A DNA stretch of 64,000 nt, taken from positions 498,001 to 562,000 of the forward strand of contig OU612072.1 in the NCBI GenBank assembly GCA_914767715.1. The letters run 5' to 3'. The translations under genes and the position numbers were made by a program. The notes under the pieces were generated by a model. The model did not search any database. It saw only the letters and a list, made by a program, of their open reading frames with translations, and had not been told where the DNA came from. This stretch comes from Membranipora membranacea. Taxonomy: Eukaryota; Bryozoa; Gymnolaemata; Cheilostomatida; Membraniporidae. Below are positions 12,500-24,869 of this stretch, piece after piece. The stretch's first letter is position 1. Every line of letters begins with the position of its first letter.

Positions 12500-12640
12500 A
12501 GTGTGCAGTGACAACATAGTGCTGCGCAGATATAAGAGTGTGACTTTTGTGACAGTTCACTATCGGAGGAGGTGCTCATGGTGCATATTTGATGTGTCAT
12601 GACTGGTGTCCGCTCTATACCACCATGAGTCTCAATTATA
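12500..12640 (-). other. Candidate isolated exon
   Basis: A long polypyrimidine acceptor (TTCTTTTTTTCAG) at about 12641 on the minus strand opens a phase-0 frame reading TIIETHGGIERTP and then a serine-rich stretch (STSSDSELSQ). No donor or homologue was identified. It could belong to the unrecognised minus-strand gene suggested at 16.4-17.5 kb. Weak. Confidence 0.2.
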
Positions 12641-13059
12641 GTCTGAAAAAAAGAAAAATGTATATCAATCACCGTGTCATACTTTCAGAGCGATTGTGGC
12701 TAAATTAGGGGGAGGGTGTCAACGTGTCGCAGGCTAAAGTATCCTCAATTTGATATACTTGGTATATTCGATATTTACCGCAACCCATCACCAAAAAAAC
12801 TATATATAATACGCGTCTAAGTGATGTAGCAACAATCATGAATCAGAGGATTACATTGTTTGACATAATAATTTTGCTGGTGACTCCCAAAATATTGATA
12901 GATAAGCATTGGTGATCATTCAAGCCCATACATACCTTGGGTGGGGGGGGGGGGGTATTTGTCCCTGGTGTCTCCACAACTTCAGTTCCAAGTGTAACAA
13001 AGAGAGCATCAGCAGAGTGTGCTTCTTTGAAGCTGGAGTTATTGGTGGTGGGTGACAAG

Positions 13060-15380
13060 GTGTGAGAAATCTGCTGAGTATGATGCTCTGTCGTATATCT
13101 TCTGGGTCACTGTCCCCATTCTACGTTCACTCCTCCAAATAGTAAAACTGTTAAAATTAATCTTGTATGTAGAAATTTCGTGATGTGAAGTCAAAACAAC
13201 GGTAAGATCGTTGTAGAAAAAAATTATGTGCGGAGTTTGGGACACCATATATGAGTATATCTGTGAGAAATGACCTCCTGACAGCTATCTATTGTATGCC
13301 CTCTATAGAATATGATGAAGCTATGACTGTCCACTAAACTCCGAATTGAGATGTATGTAGGCCCACGCGGCCACATCAAAACAGCACTTTTTGAAGTACC
13401 ATACTATCACAAAAGACAAAAGTATGCAAAGCGAAAGCAGATATAATATATATAAGCTCAGTGTCAGGCCCAAGGTGAAACAACACTAGCAAATACTCAC
13501 TCCGATGGTTTGTTCAAAAGCTTCAGGTGTCATACAATAACCCCCCCCCCCCCTAATTCCCTTCTAACAGAGGCACTGTTGAAGTTTAGATCAGAGTACA
13601 CAATATGACGCAAAAATCATGGCTCAGAATAATTCATTTTAGCAATCAGGAGTGGGGAAACTTTTCAATATGGAGCAGCGTTGGTTGGGTGGTTGGCCAT
13701 CAATAATGTTAAGTTGGTTGGATGAAGACATATTTCTTCTTTCTTTGATCCAGAACCATTACAAGTTCTGTGATAAATGCCTACATTTCAAGTTCCTCCC
13801 ATTTTACTGGTGACACCAGAAGCGAATCCAAATGCAGAAAAATTGGATAAAACGATAGGGATAATGACATAACATACACTGTGACATTGCATTGACTAGA
13901 TTGGAAAGCAAGCACTATGTGCTCGACATCTACTTGACCCTTTGTTAGGTTATTTACTGAGCATGGTGACAAAAAGTAAAACATTCTCTACCTCAAGAAA
14001 AATTTTAATCTAATTTGCATATATTTGGAGCTGCTCCCCCTCCAGCCATCAACACAAAACAAAATCGTTATTCTTGGACTTTACTAGGATTGGAGCAACC
14101 GGAAATGCAGGGGTGAAAATATTTTAATTGACATACAACTTATATTATAATCATGTGAGAATTTGCCAACAGCATTTACAGCCATGCTTTTTTTATTGTT
14201 ATTCAGCAGACTGTTAGTACTACAATGGTTGTCTGCACTTAGTTTTTGTAATAGAGGAGAACTCCGAAGGCACATGGGTGCCTTTCTCAAGAATTGGATG
14301 TGACAACCCTGTCACAACCATCCAATGAGCTCATTAAAACCCAAGTATCTTAAAACTTTGAACGTGAGGTCACCCACTGGAAGTTAATGTCAAGTGACGG
14401 AGTTGAGAAAATGTTGGCTAGCCATAATTTTATTACTTCAAGCCATTTTCTCGAAATGCAAACTTTTCCTATTGAACTAACATTACTCCACTAGAGTAGC
14501 CCCATCATGTAAGTGGGGTCCAATGGTATTGAAGTAACTCACGGTTTAATCTTCTGGCAATTACTGGCGGGAAGCCATGGTTTATTAACTACTGAATACC
14601 ATCAAATCATCTTCTGATCTAAAACCACATATTATATATATAAACGGGTGTGAATATTGAGTTTTTTGAGATATTCATATATCACTCTAAATACAATAGG
14701 ACGATAAACTTGATATTACATAATATTCAGGATAGTTGTCTAAAGATGATTTGCAGTAAATTACTCTAGTCTAAATGAAGAAATGAGAGCAAATGTTAGC
14801 TTGCTTTAAATGTAGCTATTTGTGAATTTTCCCTGCTGCAAATACTTAACTCTCTTAGGGTATACACAATGTTACATTGACTGCCAGCAACTCACATTTC
14901 GGCACATATTATATAATATATTGACTATGGACCAAATTTGTTTCCCCTGAAACAGCTGAGGTCGGGTCAACAAATATGAATGGCTGAGGAATTCGCAATT
15001 CTTAGTTTTGGATTTTTTTATCAGATGTATTATTACTGATGAAAACCGTGTAAGCCCTCTTTATTTCACCCTATCTAGATATGAAGTTAGGGCACTGAGA
15101 TCATTGCATTTGGAGCCGGATTCTAACATTTTAACAAATTACAAATAACACAACACTTAAAAACCAAAATCACAATCTGATCGCTCACCAGGTGAGTGAG
15201 CAATACCTGCTAGGGGTCTCACTTTCAAATCGTTCAGTCAACTATATACATTCTGAGCGAGCGATTTGGGAGTGATGTTGTCTAATTGAAAGACCAAGTG
15301 GGCAATAATTTCAAGTTATGCGATAATGATAATTTGCTTTAGTAAAATATCGCTCTTTCTAATTGAAAGACACCCCTGAT
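13060..15380. other. Gene-free stretch with poly-C tracts
   Basis: About 2.3 kb without a supported gene. A C-homopolymer tract occurs near 13533-13552, and its G counterpart lies just outside near 12942-12956. A GTGAGT donor on the minus strand near 13503 ends a short open frame (MTPEAFEQTIG) that could be an exon, but no acceptor is clear. Confidence 0.4.
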
Positions 15381-15520
15381 TGGCAAACTACAGAAGGCTA
15401 CTAGTAGTGATAATAACTAACAGTTACTAGCTAGACTTCTTAGTTAGTCTACTCATTCTTCACGACTGAGTAGTAGAGTACTATTCTACTACTCAGTCGT
15501 GAAGAATGAGTAGACTTACA
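15381..15520. repeat. Dispersed repeat ending in a perfect 32-bp hairpin
   Basis: The arms 15446-15477 and 15485-15516 are perfect reverse complements of 32 bases around a 7-base loop (core CACGACTGAGTAGTAG). The preceding 65 bases (GGCAAACTACAGAAGGCTAC ...) recur at 18663-18760, where the stem is degraded. Interpreted as two copies of a MITE-like family, one with an intact foldback end. Confidence 0.8.
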
Positions 15521-16097
15521 GAGTAGTGTGAGAGTAGCTTACCACTTTATCTGATGAATACTTGTTCTTCCTACACTAACTGCCTTCAAGTTGTTTGACG
15601 CGGTAGTCAAATGTCAATAGATGCCAACATCCTGCTAATCCAATGCCTCAGGTACGTTCTAAAATGTAAGGTACAGTAATCAAAATCAAGCAGATATAAT
15701 GTTCATAAAAAGTTCCATAGAGGAGTAAAGTATTCATAGGAGGAAATTTTCTTCATTTTGCGCAGGCTTGAAAAAGCTAACTTCAAGAGTAGCAAACATA
15801 CACCCACCCTTTTTTTCTTTTTATGGACTTCAACCTTCACTAGCCAAAATTAAATGCTAGCTTACATTAAGTCATCTCAAGACTAGCTAAACTAAACTTT
15901 AGCTAATACTTACTCCCAAGGCTATACGTTTAGTTGACTATAAATTAGAAACAAGTTTTATGCTGTTTAATTTTTTTAGGGCCTGTGACCTAGAATTACC
16001 CACACACCAACATATGTTGGGAAGTTAAATGCCCCATGATAACCACAATCGAACAATTGACAATACTTTAAGAGACAGATTTCATTATCATTTCATT

Positions 16098-16278
16098 CAC
16101 CCCCCCCCCCCCCTTCCTTCACCTGCAATCTACCTTATCAATCTAATTAGTTAACCACTAATTAGGTTGATAAGGTAGATAGCAGGTGCACCTGCAATCT
16201 ACCTTATCAATCTAATTAGTTAACCACTAATTAGGTTGATAAGGTAGATAGCAGGTGAAGGGAGGGAGGGAGGGGGGT
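16098..16278. repeat. Nested palindrome: two tandem hairpins flanked by C and G tracts
   Basis: A unit of about 69 bases, CACCTGCAATCTACCTTATC ... GATAAGGTAGATAGCAGGTG, is itself an inverted repeat around TAAC and is present twice in tandem. A run of about 14 C plus CTTCCTT precedes the pair and GAAGGGAGGGAGGG follows, so the whole block is also roughly palindromic. Likely a foldback element or a replication-slippage product. Confidence 0.85.
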
Positions 16279-16435
16279 CTTTCAATGAGTATGAGATATG
16301 GTTACCAATTAGGCTACCGATGGTATCCTTGATTTTGACAATCAAATACAAATGATCACTGCGTCAGGGTAGCGAAGAGTATATCATGACCCATCATGAA
16401 TCATAATAATGTAACTATTTGACACTCAGACACTC

Positions 16436-17469
16436 ACTCGGTACATCAAGATTTCTCAGGACAGAATTCAAACCACCAAAGGTTCTGATGCGTAACTCTG
16501 CCATTATCATGCCATACTGAATCAGTCTTTCTCCTGTATTCTCTGCAACAAATATTTAGTTGATGATGTGATAAAGTATGAATATAATACATTCCAATGT
16601 CCTAAGTACATTATTTGCATGCAAATTATTTGCAGTCTTATAGCAAGGCTTTGCTGCTACAAGGCTCATCCCTGGACCCTTCAATTTTCTCTGCATTGAG
16701 AGCCTGATTCTAGAATGTTGCCAAATAACAAATAACACAACACTTAAAGACCTGGTTAAATCTACAATCCCTATGATGGAAACAGATTTGCCAGCCGTTG
16801 GTGAAGAAGTTTGTGAAGTTTTATATCTGGTGTCTTGGAATGGAAAAACTCGATCTACAGGTTTGATCAGCACATAACGCCAGCAAATTTGTAACCAAAA
16901 TGATCATTCATGATAATGAGCTGTGGCAAGGAGGGTGGAATATAGGGAAGAGGTGACTTGATGTTGCGAGATGGAATGAGTTGTTCCCTCCATGAAAAAA
17001 AGAGCACAACTCCGATAGTCACTGAACTCCTAATTACACTAACTGGCCAGTTTCAATGAAAAATTCTTGCTGAGGCCTGCCAGTGTTCAAGCAGTTTTAC
17101 CAAATTTATGCCATGATACTTCAACGATTACACCGACGCAATTATCATCAGTTAGCCTACACATATCACCTGACATTTATATCATTATATTACTAACAAT
17201 GCTCGATGCAAGTGTAACAGTGGAGATATCGATGCTTATAACCCCAGCCATCTCAAGCCTTTCTGGGTCAGTTCCCTGCTGCAACTTAATCAAATTTTAC
17301 AACCGAAATTGAAAATTTGATTCTCTGCTTACCTGTTTGAATTGAGTAAGCTGAACGACTATTGATACTACGAGTTGTATCACATCTGCTATAAACCACC
17401 CAAACACTCTCTTCTTCATTGTACTGTTCTCAGTACTATTCTGCGGTCTGTGTTGCTTTACAATGTAGA
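16436..17469 (-). CDS. Candidate multi-exon gene, function unknown
   Basis: Several splice-bounded open segments lie in series on the minus strand: 17469-17333 (after TTTGTATTTTAG, before GTAAGC; contains FGWFIADVIQLVVSIVVQL), 17278-17194 (after GTTGCAG, phase 0; contains VISIDISTVTLASSIV), 16833-16752 (phase 1 in; contains KSVSIIGIVDLTR), and one ending at a GTGAGT near 16437 (after TTTGTTGCAG; contains MAELRIRTFGGLNSVL). The first three join in phase. Joining the last leaves a phase conflict unless an exon is missing. Hydrophobic stretches recur (VISIDIS..., VSIIGIV...). No family recognised. It could equally be a decayed gene. Confidence 0.3.
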
Positions 17470-17509
17470 CTAAAATACAAAAAAATCTGCAATCAAAAGG
17501 AGTCATTTC

Positions 17510-19365
17510 TTGTATCTAGGCCTATCTACTTTTTTCCCAAATTAACAAGACGAATAATGAAACCAGCGTTATACTCTAGAGAGCTAGTACCTCTACAACA
17601 CTTGAATACACCATTCTATTGATGAAGATTTACATTTGGGAAACTTTTGCAATTGTGTGCAAGCTGGCAATGGTCTAGTTTCTCTCAGTAACCAATTTCT
17701 CTACTCTCCAACTACAGACCACTATAACCAATGGTTGTCAGTGGTTGACCCTGAATTAAGGCGAAGTACATGCTTGCAACTCAAAGAGCCCACACATGTA
17801 ATATTATATGCAATCCGCCCCCCTCCCCGATCACTGCTTATTATAATGAAATGACCACTGTGACGCAGTTGAGACTCTGTACAGCCAACAAATCATTTGA
17901 ATTCAATACCATTGGCAAAAGGCAAGGTCTGCACTGGTTTCCTTCCTCTGGTGATCGGGGTTGGTATATTCTTTATTACATTATAGACCAGGGAATATTT
18001 CAATTAGCATGAGCTGTGCTTTGTAAACCAAAAGATCATTACAACTTAAATGCTCAATATCCTTGCTCCTTAGATAAATTTGTTCGCAAATAGTTCACAC
18101 AAGAGTGAGCATAGTTCAATTGATAAGTGGCCAATTCTCGAACGAAGCTAAAAGCAGGTCTCGCCTACTAAGCTAGATGATGATGTACCACTTGGTCTTA
18201 TATGCGCATGCTTGATCAGTAAATAAAGTGTATACTAATATGTATATAGTTTTGCTGTTTGTATTTAAGGGTGACCCCACCAGTCTCAGACAGTTGGGAA
18301 TGGTTGACATAAAGCAATAATGATCCGTCAGTTGCGCCGAGGCAAAGCCTATGCACACACTTTATACAAATACAAGACCCAGCCTACATAGGCTGTAGTT
18401 GTAGTAAAGAGAGGGGGCATTTCCTTACAATGTAAAGTATGTAGGCCTACATGTAGCCATAGTAGATTAGCAATAACAGTTCTAGACAATTGGTTGCATG
18501 AGAGTTGCCCACCTAAACATGCCACCACCAACAAACAACAAAGCGAGGAGTAAGGAGTTAACTCCTTGGACTTGTATGAGCCTTCCCCCCCCCCTCTTAC
18601 AACTCTTATGAGTCCTTCGCCTTGCTTCATATTACACTGCACTGTACATTGGACTGGTACCATTGGCAAACTACAGAAAGCTACTAGTAGTGATAGTAAC
18701 TAACAGTTACTAGCTAGACTTCTTAGTTAGTCTACTCATTTTTCACTCACAACTGAGTAGTAGAATAGTTATAGTAGTGTACCAAATAAATACTAAAGTA
18801 AATAACATTTATTTACCTGAGAGCTACAACAAATTGATTCAATCAAGTCCATTCACAGCTGTTCTAATTTCATTCTTCTTCTTCTTGTGAAGCTGAGTTG
18901 GCTCATCATCTCTTCATCGTGGTCTTATGTGTCTGTAAAGTAACTGATTGGTGCCACTGAGTCTGACTGCTGTTCAGAAAGTTGACTACTAGCAATATCG
19001 ATAACTAACTCAGTGTTCCCCAACACAGATATTGTAATCAGTATGAAGTTATTGAACAGGCCACTAAGAAAAAAGTAAGATGTAATCGGCCACTCATATC
19101 AAAGCCTGTGAAAATTCGAAGAGAGAGGGCAACTCTTCATTTTTGAATGTTTTAATGTGAGAGGGCAATTCCGAACCAGTTACCTTATTACCCTGGAGAA
19201 GACTTGGATTAAGCCACAATGGCAAAGATGAGTCAGACTATCAATGGTGACTGGCTGTAGAGAACTATGCAAGACCCCCGGTTAGATAAATCCGGCCTGC
19301 ACCCTGATCCTCCTAAAAATATTGTAAAAATGCCATATTAACCTATAGTAATTTCATGATTAATA
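17510..19365. other. Gene-free stretch
   Basis: Contains the second, degraded copy of the hairpin repeat (18663-18790) and a C-run near 18587-18597. The open frames at 17636-18012 and 18173-18669 have no domain or splice support. Confidence 0.5.
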
Positions 19366-19582
19366 TTGTCGAAAGCCTTAGGAAAGTCTAAGTAAAGAGC
19401 CTGTGCTTCAGTGCTGGCATCAAGTCCTTTGAAAATAAGTTCTTAAACTTGTCAATGGCAAGAATGGGTTTATTTAAAGGACTAAATCCATATTGGTTAT
19501 ATATTAAAAGATCATGTAACTCAAGATGGTCATGGATTTGTTGGCATATAACTTTCTCAATAATTTTTGAAATTGTGCTTAA

Positions 19583-20212
19583 AGACTTAGTTTGAGGCTG
19601 CTCTTTTGTATCACATCTTATTCTCCATATTTTATTTGATCATGTAAGTGAATTCCAGCTTTAGAATCCAAATATGTATATATATTGGCAGTAAGAATCA
19701 GCCGGCAATCCCTATGGTACGTCACAACCATCAAACTTATTACGATACACTAATAAATATGTCGATGATCAAAATGTTCAGAACTGTAACAGTGTCGAAC
19801 CTAGGTCTAAATGGCTTTGCAGGCAACGCGCCAACACTGAGCTATATTGTCTCCAGGCTCAACTAGTTGGTCCAGGTGGCGCAATGGTAGCGATGTTGCC
19901 TATAGATATGTGGACCCGGGTTCGATTCCCACCCAGGTCTGAAATTTGATCATAATCTTATCTGTGTGATTATTAGTGTATTAACTCATAATAAGTATGA
20001 CCATAGATAAAACACATGTCTATGGTTGTGACGTACCCCAGAGGAAACATCCGCTTATTCCCAATACCGATTGAAGGCAATCACCCTGGAAGTTTTAGAG
20101 GCCATAACTTCCTCAATATTTGGATTCTAAAGCTGAAAATTGCTCACATGATAGAATAAGATAATAATGGAGAATAAGATGTGATACAAAAGAGCAGCCT
20201 CAAACTAAGTCT
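19583..20212. mobile_element. 630-bp non-autonomous TTAA element with long imperfect TIRs
   Basis: Flanked by TTAA at 19579-19582 and 20213-20216. The first 47 bases (AGACTTAGTTTGAGGCTGCT ...) and the reverse complement of the last 47 are identical, and similarity continues to about 105 bases (TCAGCTTTAGAATCCAAATA-like blocks). TTAA duplication is typical of piggyBac-like and some other cut-and-paste transposons, but the ends do not start with CCC, so the superfamily is open. It has no transposase, interrupts LINE reverse transcriptase and encloses a tRNA-like segment. Confidence 0.9.
19868..19940 (+). other. tRNA-like segment (SINE head) inside the TTAA element
   Basis: TGGCGCAATGGTAGCG fits an A box and GGGTTCGATTCCC is a perfect B box at tRNA spacing. 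The acceptor stem does not pair and the T-stem keeps three of five pairs, so this is a tRNA-derived promoter, not a working tRNA. Confidence 0.65.
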
Positions 20213-21385
20213 TTAAAATTGAAATAGGCTTTCTTTTTTTAATAGTAGTTTGAAATTTGTGATCTTGAGCCAATTAGGAAATACAGATGATCTGAGGGTT
20301 TGATTAACAAGTTCAACCAGCACAGGTTTATATGATGTGATAGTTTGTCAATTGCATGTGCGCTAACTAAATGTCATATTCCAGCTTGCTAATTAGAGAT
20401 AACATATCTGTTAGACTAAATTCATCAAATTTAAAATGGTGATTTTCTGGGACCCTCTAAAAAAGGTAAATTACCAGCATGTGAAGAGCCAATACACTAA
20501 TGTTTAATGGATCATTTTTGAATTTTTTCATTTTATTCATTGAACAACTACTCCATTATACACCCCTGCGAGTTTTAATATTACCTTATCTTACCTTATC
20601 AGTGACCTCAGAACCATTCTTTTTCATCTTTAAATTACTTTTGTCTGCCTCGTTGATGCGATCTTTTCTTCCTAATAACTCTTTGTTTTTCATTTGTGTT
20701 ATTCTTACATGACTCAAATTCTTGTGTAAAACAACCTCTTTTAGCATATTTAATTTGCTTCGAAACATGATCTCTTCATTTCTGATACTTTTTCTTGAGT
20801 TTAGGTTAAATAGTTTATTTTTCACCTTACGAGAAAGTTGGGTTGGTTCCTGTGTTAGTGAATATTGTTTGATTGTCATCTAAGGCTGTTTGAAATCCAA
20901 TTCATGTCCTTTGGATGTAATTTCAGTGCTAGTAGCTTTTATTATAGCTTGAAATGTAGCTATGAAATTTTCCATGGAGTTTAACTATCGTTCAAATTTA
21001 TGACTTTGCTCCAGTGCGGATTTAGGCCTCCTCCTTCAAAACCTTGTAATAAATTGAAGTGAAAACATACAAATTTATGACATTTCAATTTCACCTACTA
21101 ATTTATTATTAGTAGGTCTATGAATAGAACTAATACATGGCTGATTATCTGTCAACAAAGAATCTAAAGGTAAAGGTTTTGATACTGCAATTGAATGTGT
21201 CAATAGCAAGATGATCTTTGATGCTGTCTACATGATCACCATAACGTGTTGGAAAATTTTGATTGCCTAAAATATTCAAAAATGTTTCTTTTGGCCGCTA
21301 AGAATAGCTTTTGTTATTTGGATATAGATCAATGTTATCAACACCCACCAACAATGAGCAAGGTGGTATTGACTTCTAGATTCCT

Positions 21386-22150
21386 GTGAGGTCGTCCAAA
21401 AACAAAGGCAGCTCACCTGAGGGCGCACGGTATAGAGAAGATGGTGGACAGTCTGCTCATCAAATAAAACAGGTCCACCACAACGGCCTTACAACCTGCC
21501 AAACAGGCTGGCGAAACTATAGCCTCGAACATGCGCTGAACATAGATACAAACACCCCTTCGGACAAGGCTGAGTTCAGTTGCTCCCTTTTCTGTCCGGC
21601 ATGGAAAAACCGAGGTAGGTTATGTTTTTGGAATGCAGTTGTACTCTTTCCTTGTACATCTTCTCTTGAAGGAGCTCTGATGTGAACTTGCCATGTTCTG
21701 TGCCTGGCTGGGGTTTTGCGGTAGGAATCTCTTTCTGAAAATCTTGTGCAATTTTGATAGTATAGTGATATCGACATGTCATGATTTGTGAATGACAATT
21801 TTGAGGGATGCATGAATGGATAATAAAGGATTTGCAAATTTCCAATGATGAGGACTATCACAGATTCTGTCAGCACAAGGAGACGTCTTTGACAAACAAC
21901 CTTTATTACGCCAATCAGATTCAAACTTCTATTTATTGCTTTGCTAATCCTTGCTAGTCATAGTCCAACTGTAACAGATCTTTGTCATGATAAATCAGGT
22001 GTCAATAACTTTCAATACCCTTTGTTCTGAACAGGTGAATGAGGTATAGATCACCTAGTAACAATTTATTGCAATTATCCAGTCGGAAGCTAATTTTTTT
22101 TTTATGGATTGGTAGGGTTATTTCTATTAGCTATCAAAAGCTGTGACATC
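21386..22150. other. Gene-free stretch
   Basis: Open frames on both strands at 21386-21924 overlap and none shows a domain. This part is richer in GC (CACCTGAGGGCGCACGG) and may be an unrecognised repeat. Nothing further. Confidence 0.4.
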
Positions 22151-22157
22151 ATTGATA

Positions 22158-23350
22158 CAGAGACTATAGGTAATGAGACCTTACACTTGCCATGATAACG
22201 TACATAACCGATGCAAACACGTTGAAAATAAGGCTCCGCCCCTTTCTGGTGGTAATCGCTTGGAGGTCAGCGTACCCAGTGCTATGAATTTACTATCAAA
22301 AATTGACAAGGTGAATTATTTCGTTGTTTATTTTGTTAGTACATTCACACTAAACTCTCAATAATATCAACTGGGACAAATGAAATCTAAGATGTGACTT
22401 TTATATAAAATATAGGCATCAAGGAAACAAAATACTTGGTGGATGATAAAACCTTTTGGTAATGTAGCCCCCATATGTATAGAAAATTGAATATTCAATG
22501 TGAAAATAGTTAAATGTGAACAAGCACTGATGTTATAATCTCCATTTCCGGTGACTGAATTGAATTCATCAGTTAGGCCAGCACAAAAGTCTAAGTTTTC
22601 CCGTTTAAAGTCAGCATATTGCTGATTGTTGCCTGAAGACATGTGCTTTGAACTGCTCTGAATCTGTCTATGAAGCCCAAACAAGTTTTCAAAGCGATTT
22701 GTAAAAAAAAGCTTTTCATAGCCCCAACCATCCCAAAATGACTTTGAGGCAGAGAGGGAGGTCTTCTATCTCTCAATGCAGTAAATTCTTTACATTTGTC
22801 AGCATTGAATTGTCAGTATGAATCTGCTGACGATGCACTTTACTCTGATGCCATTCTTACTTCAGTTTTGAATGTGTGTGTCTGGTTGGTACTAGTCACC
22901 ATGATTAAATTTTTTATATTAATCTTAGAGCATATATTAACAAACAAAGAGAAGCCCTCTTCCTCTTGTCATCAGACATGAAAACTTTGTCCATGAAACT
23001 CATCACAACAGCTAACTTATGTCAGGCCATCATTACATCGCAGTGGGCAACAATGATGGATTATACTGCACAGCCCCCTTACTTTCTTACAAAGATACAG
23101 GCCTGTATAATATAAATCTCTGGCTAAGAATGCAACAACAAGTTGATAGTGACTTTGTTGCTGTCTGATCTGGTTTTGTCATCAAGATTGTGGTTATTTT
23201 GCCTCAAATAAAATTTTATTGAGAAACCCATCGCTGTCCAAGGCAGCAGCGCTTACTTTACAACCAGAAGTGGGCGTGACCGTTAAATAACGCAGATTGG
23301 CTATTCACATTTTATGCGCAAGTGGAAGGTCTCTATACCTATAGTCTCTG
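22158..23350. mobile_element. 1.19-kb DNA transposon remnant with about 40-bp TIRs and a 7-bp target duplication
   Basis: The left end CAGAGACTATAGGTAATGAG and the reverse complement of the right end CAGAGACTATAGGTATAGAG match, and similarity runs on through GACCTT(A/C)CACTTG. ATTGATA occurs directly outside both ends (22151-22157 and 23351-23357). A 7-8-bp duplication with CA...TG ends fits P-like or hAT-like transposons. No transposase frame inside, so non-autonomous. Confidence 0.8.
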
Positions 23351-23610
23351 ATTGATATAAGCAATAAAGAGTGACGGATTCGAATCAGGCCCATGAAGAA
23401 CCCGGGTATGAATTTGACGCTTATCAGACACCATTCAACTTCATGGTTTGAGACCTGTTTGATATATAAATTTCAAAAACAGATGTTGCTGATAGTGTAC
23501 AGGTGAGTTTCCGAGTAAATTTGGTCACTTACAGTTTACCAGATTTATTCAGTCAAAAGCTTTTCCAAAGTCCAGTCTGGCAGCGGTTAAAGTTTAGAGC
23601 CATCTTGAGA

Positions 23611-23655
23611 TATAATATATAATATATAATATATAATATATAATATATAATATAT
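23611..23655. repeat. (ATATAAT)n-type microsatellite
   Basis: Six or so head-to-tail copies of a TATAATA heptamer. Simple repeat, no function inferred. Confidence 0.9.
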
Positions 23656-23659
23656 GTCA

Positions 23660-24690
23660 GTTTACTCCTCAATTGCATTATGATTCAGTCATTGGAGCTT
23701 TCAGAACTAAACCCAATTGCCTGCCGCACGAAAGTATGTCAGACTTCAGAATCTCTACATTTGGTGGGCTACAATTTTCTCACGAAATTTTTATATCAGG
23801 CGGTAATAGTTAGCCTGAATTTGTTTTGCCGTAGTTTTGACACTACTATCAATCTTATCAGATAAAATACTGTTTTAAAACCACCATCATGTAGTTGGGA
23901 ATGATAAAATTTTGTAAAACTTGTAAAACCTCGCACATTAAAGTTATGCAATTAAATAAAATAAAAATATCTGAATATCAAATATTTGTTATGTGTCTTT
24001 CCTTGTTCCTCATGTATTAGTTTCAATCTTCAGCAACAGAAGAACACAAAGATGCGCGTCCTGACTCCCTCATGTGCACCAACATCAAGAACATGGGTGG
24101 GCAACCTTATTTTGAAAAAAGCCACATTTTACGCAGGCTCAACTCAAAAGGCGGTGAAATGTCTTTCAGGCACAAATTGAAACTGGAACTGGATTAACAA
24201 TTTCGAGACCTCTTATTTTGTACAATCTCAAAAAGATGTTATGTTCTGAAACTGTATTATGTCACAAGAAACATCAGCTCATCAGAAATACTGAGTTATC
24301 CAATCTTCTGAAGATTTGTGAAGTCACATTACCTCATGATTTGATTGTATATATGTCTGTAACCCTGTGTTTCATATGTATGGAAAGGACAGGGTTGGTG
24401 CGGGAGGGTTGCTGTAACAAAATTTTTGCAGTCGGCTGTGAAATGAAATGCCATCTGGAACATTTCAGCAGAAATGAAGCAGGGCTTGTTATATCAGAAC
24501 TTTTGGAAGCAAATCGGCCTTTTTTGTTCAAAATAACAGTGTTACAAAAGAAAATTATTATAATGTTATGGTAAGTTGTAATTTCAACAACCAAAGGTCA
24601 TTGCTCTTTGTTATTTTGGTAATAACAAGTACAGTTATGATGATTTTGTGTTGAATGGCTTGGGAAGCTACGTGCATAAAACAGAATTGC
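23660..24690. other. Gene-free stretch
   Basis: AT-rich, with short open frames at 23680-24574 on the plus strand and their antisense counterparts. None has a domain, a splice pattern or compositional bias. Confidence 0.45.
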
Positions 24691-24869
24691 CACATTTTTG
24701 AACCTAGTGTGTCTACGCTATGCATACTTGGATATCCACATAACGAATAGGGAATCAAAATCAACATGTATAATAACTTTTACCGGCATAAGGCCACAAT
24801 TAGGCCTCAAAATATTACCCATTAGGTCGCACTTGCAAAAAGGCTGCAGGTTGCCCAAAGCTGATCTAG

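Larger units (their letters stand above)
19371..21370 (-). pseudogene. Decayed LINE (endonuclease remnant to RT), split by a TTAA element
   Basis: Read on the minus strand. An endonuclease-like remnant lies at about 21370-21200 (QNFPTRYGDHVD). A linker frame follows at 20879-20586 (KNKLFNLNSRKSIRN ...), then RT segments at about 20400-20213 (FPNWLKITNFK, RKPISIL) and 19582-19371 (TISKIIEKVICQQI, LLIYNQYGF, LYLDFPKAFDNINH). Stops and frameshifts are numerous. The RT reading breaks exactly at the TTAA element and resumes on its other side in the same frame. A CR1/jockey-like non-LTR element is likely. No active copy is implied. Confidence 0.75.

Noticed and set aside
21386-21924. Overlapping ORFs of 99-135 codons on both strands
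   Set aside because: Neither strand shows a domain or splice sites. The overlap suggests compositional chance in a GC-richer patch.
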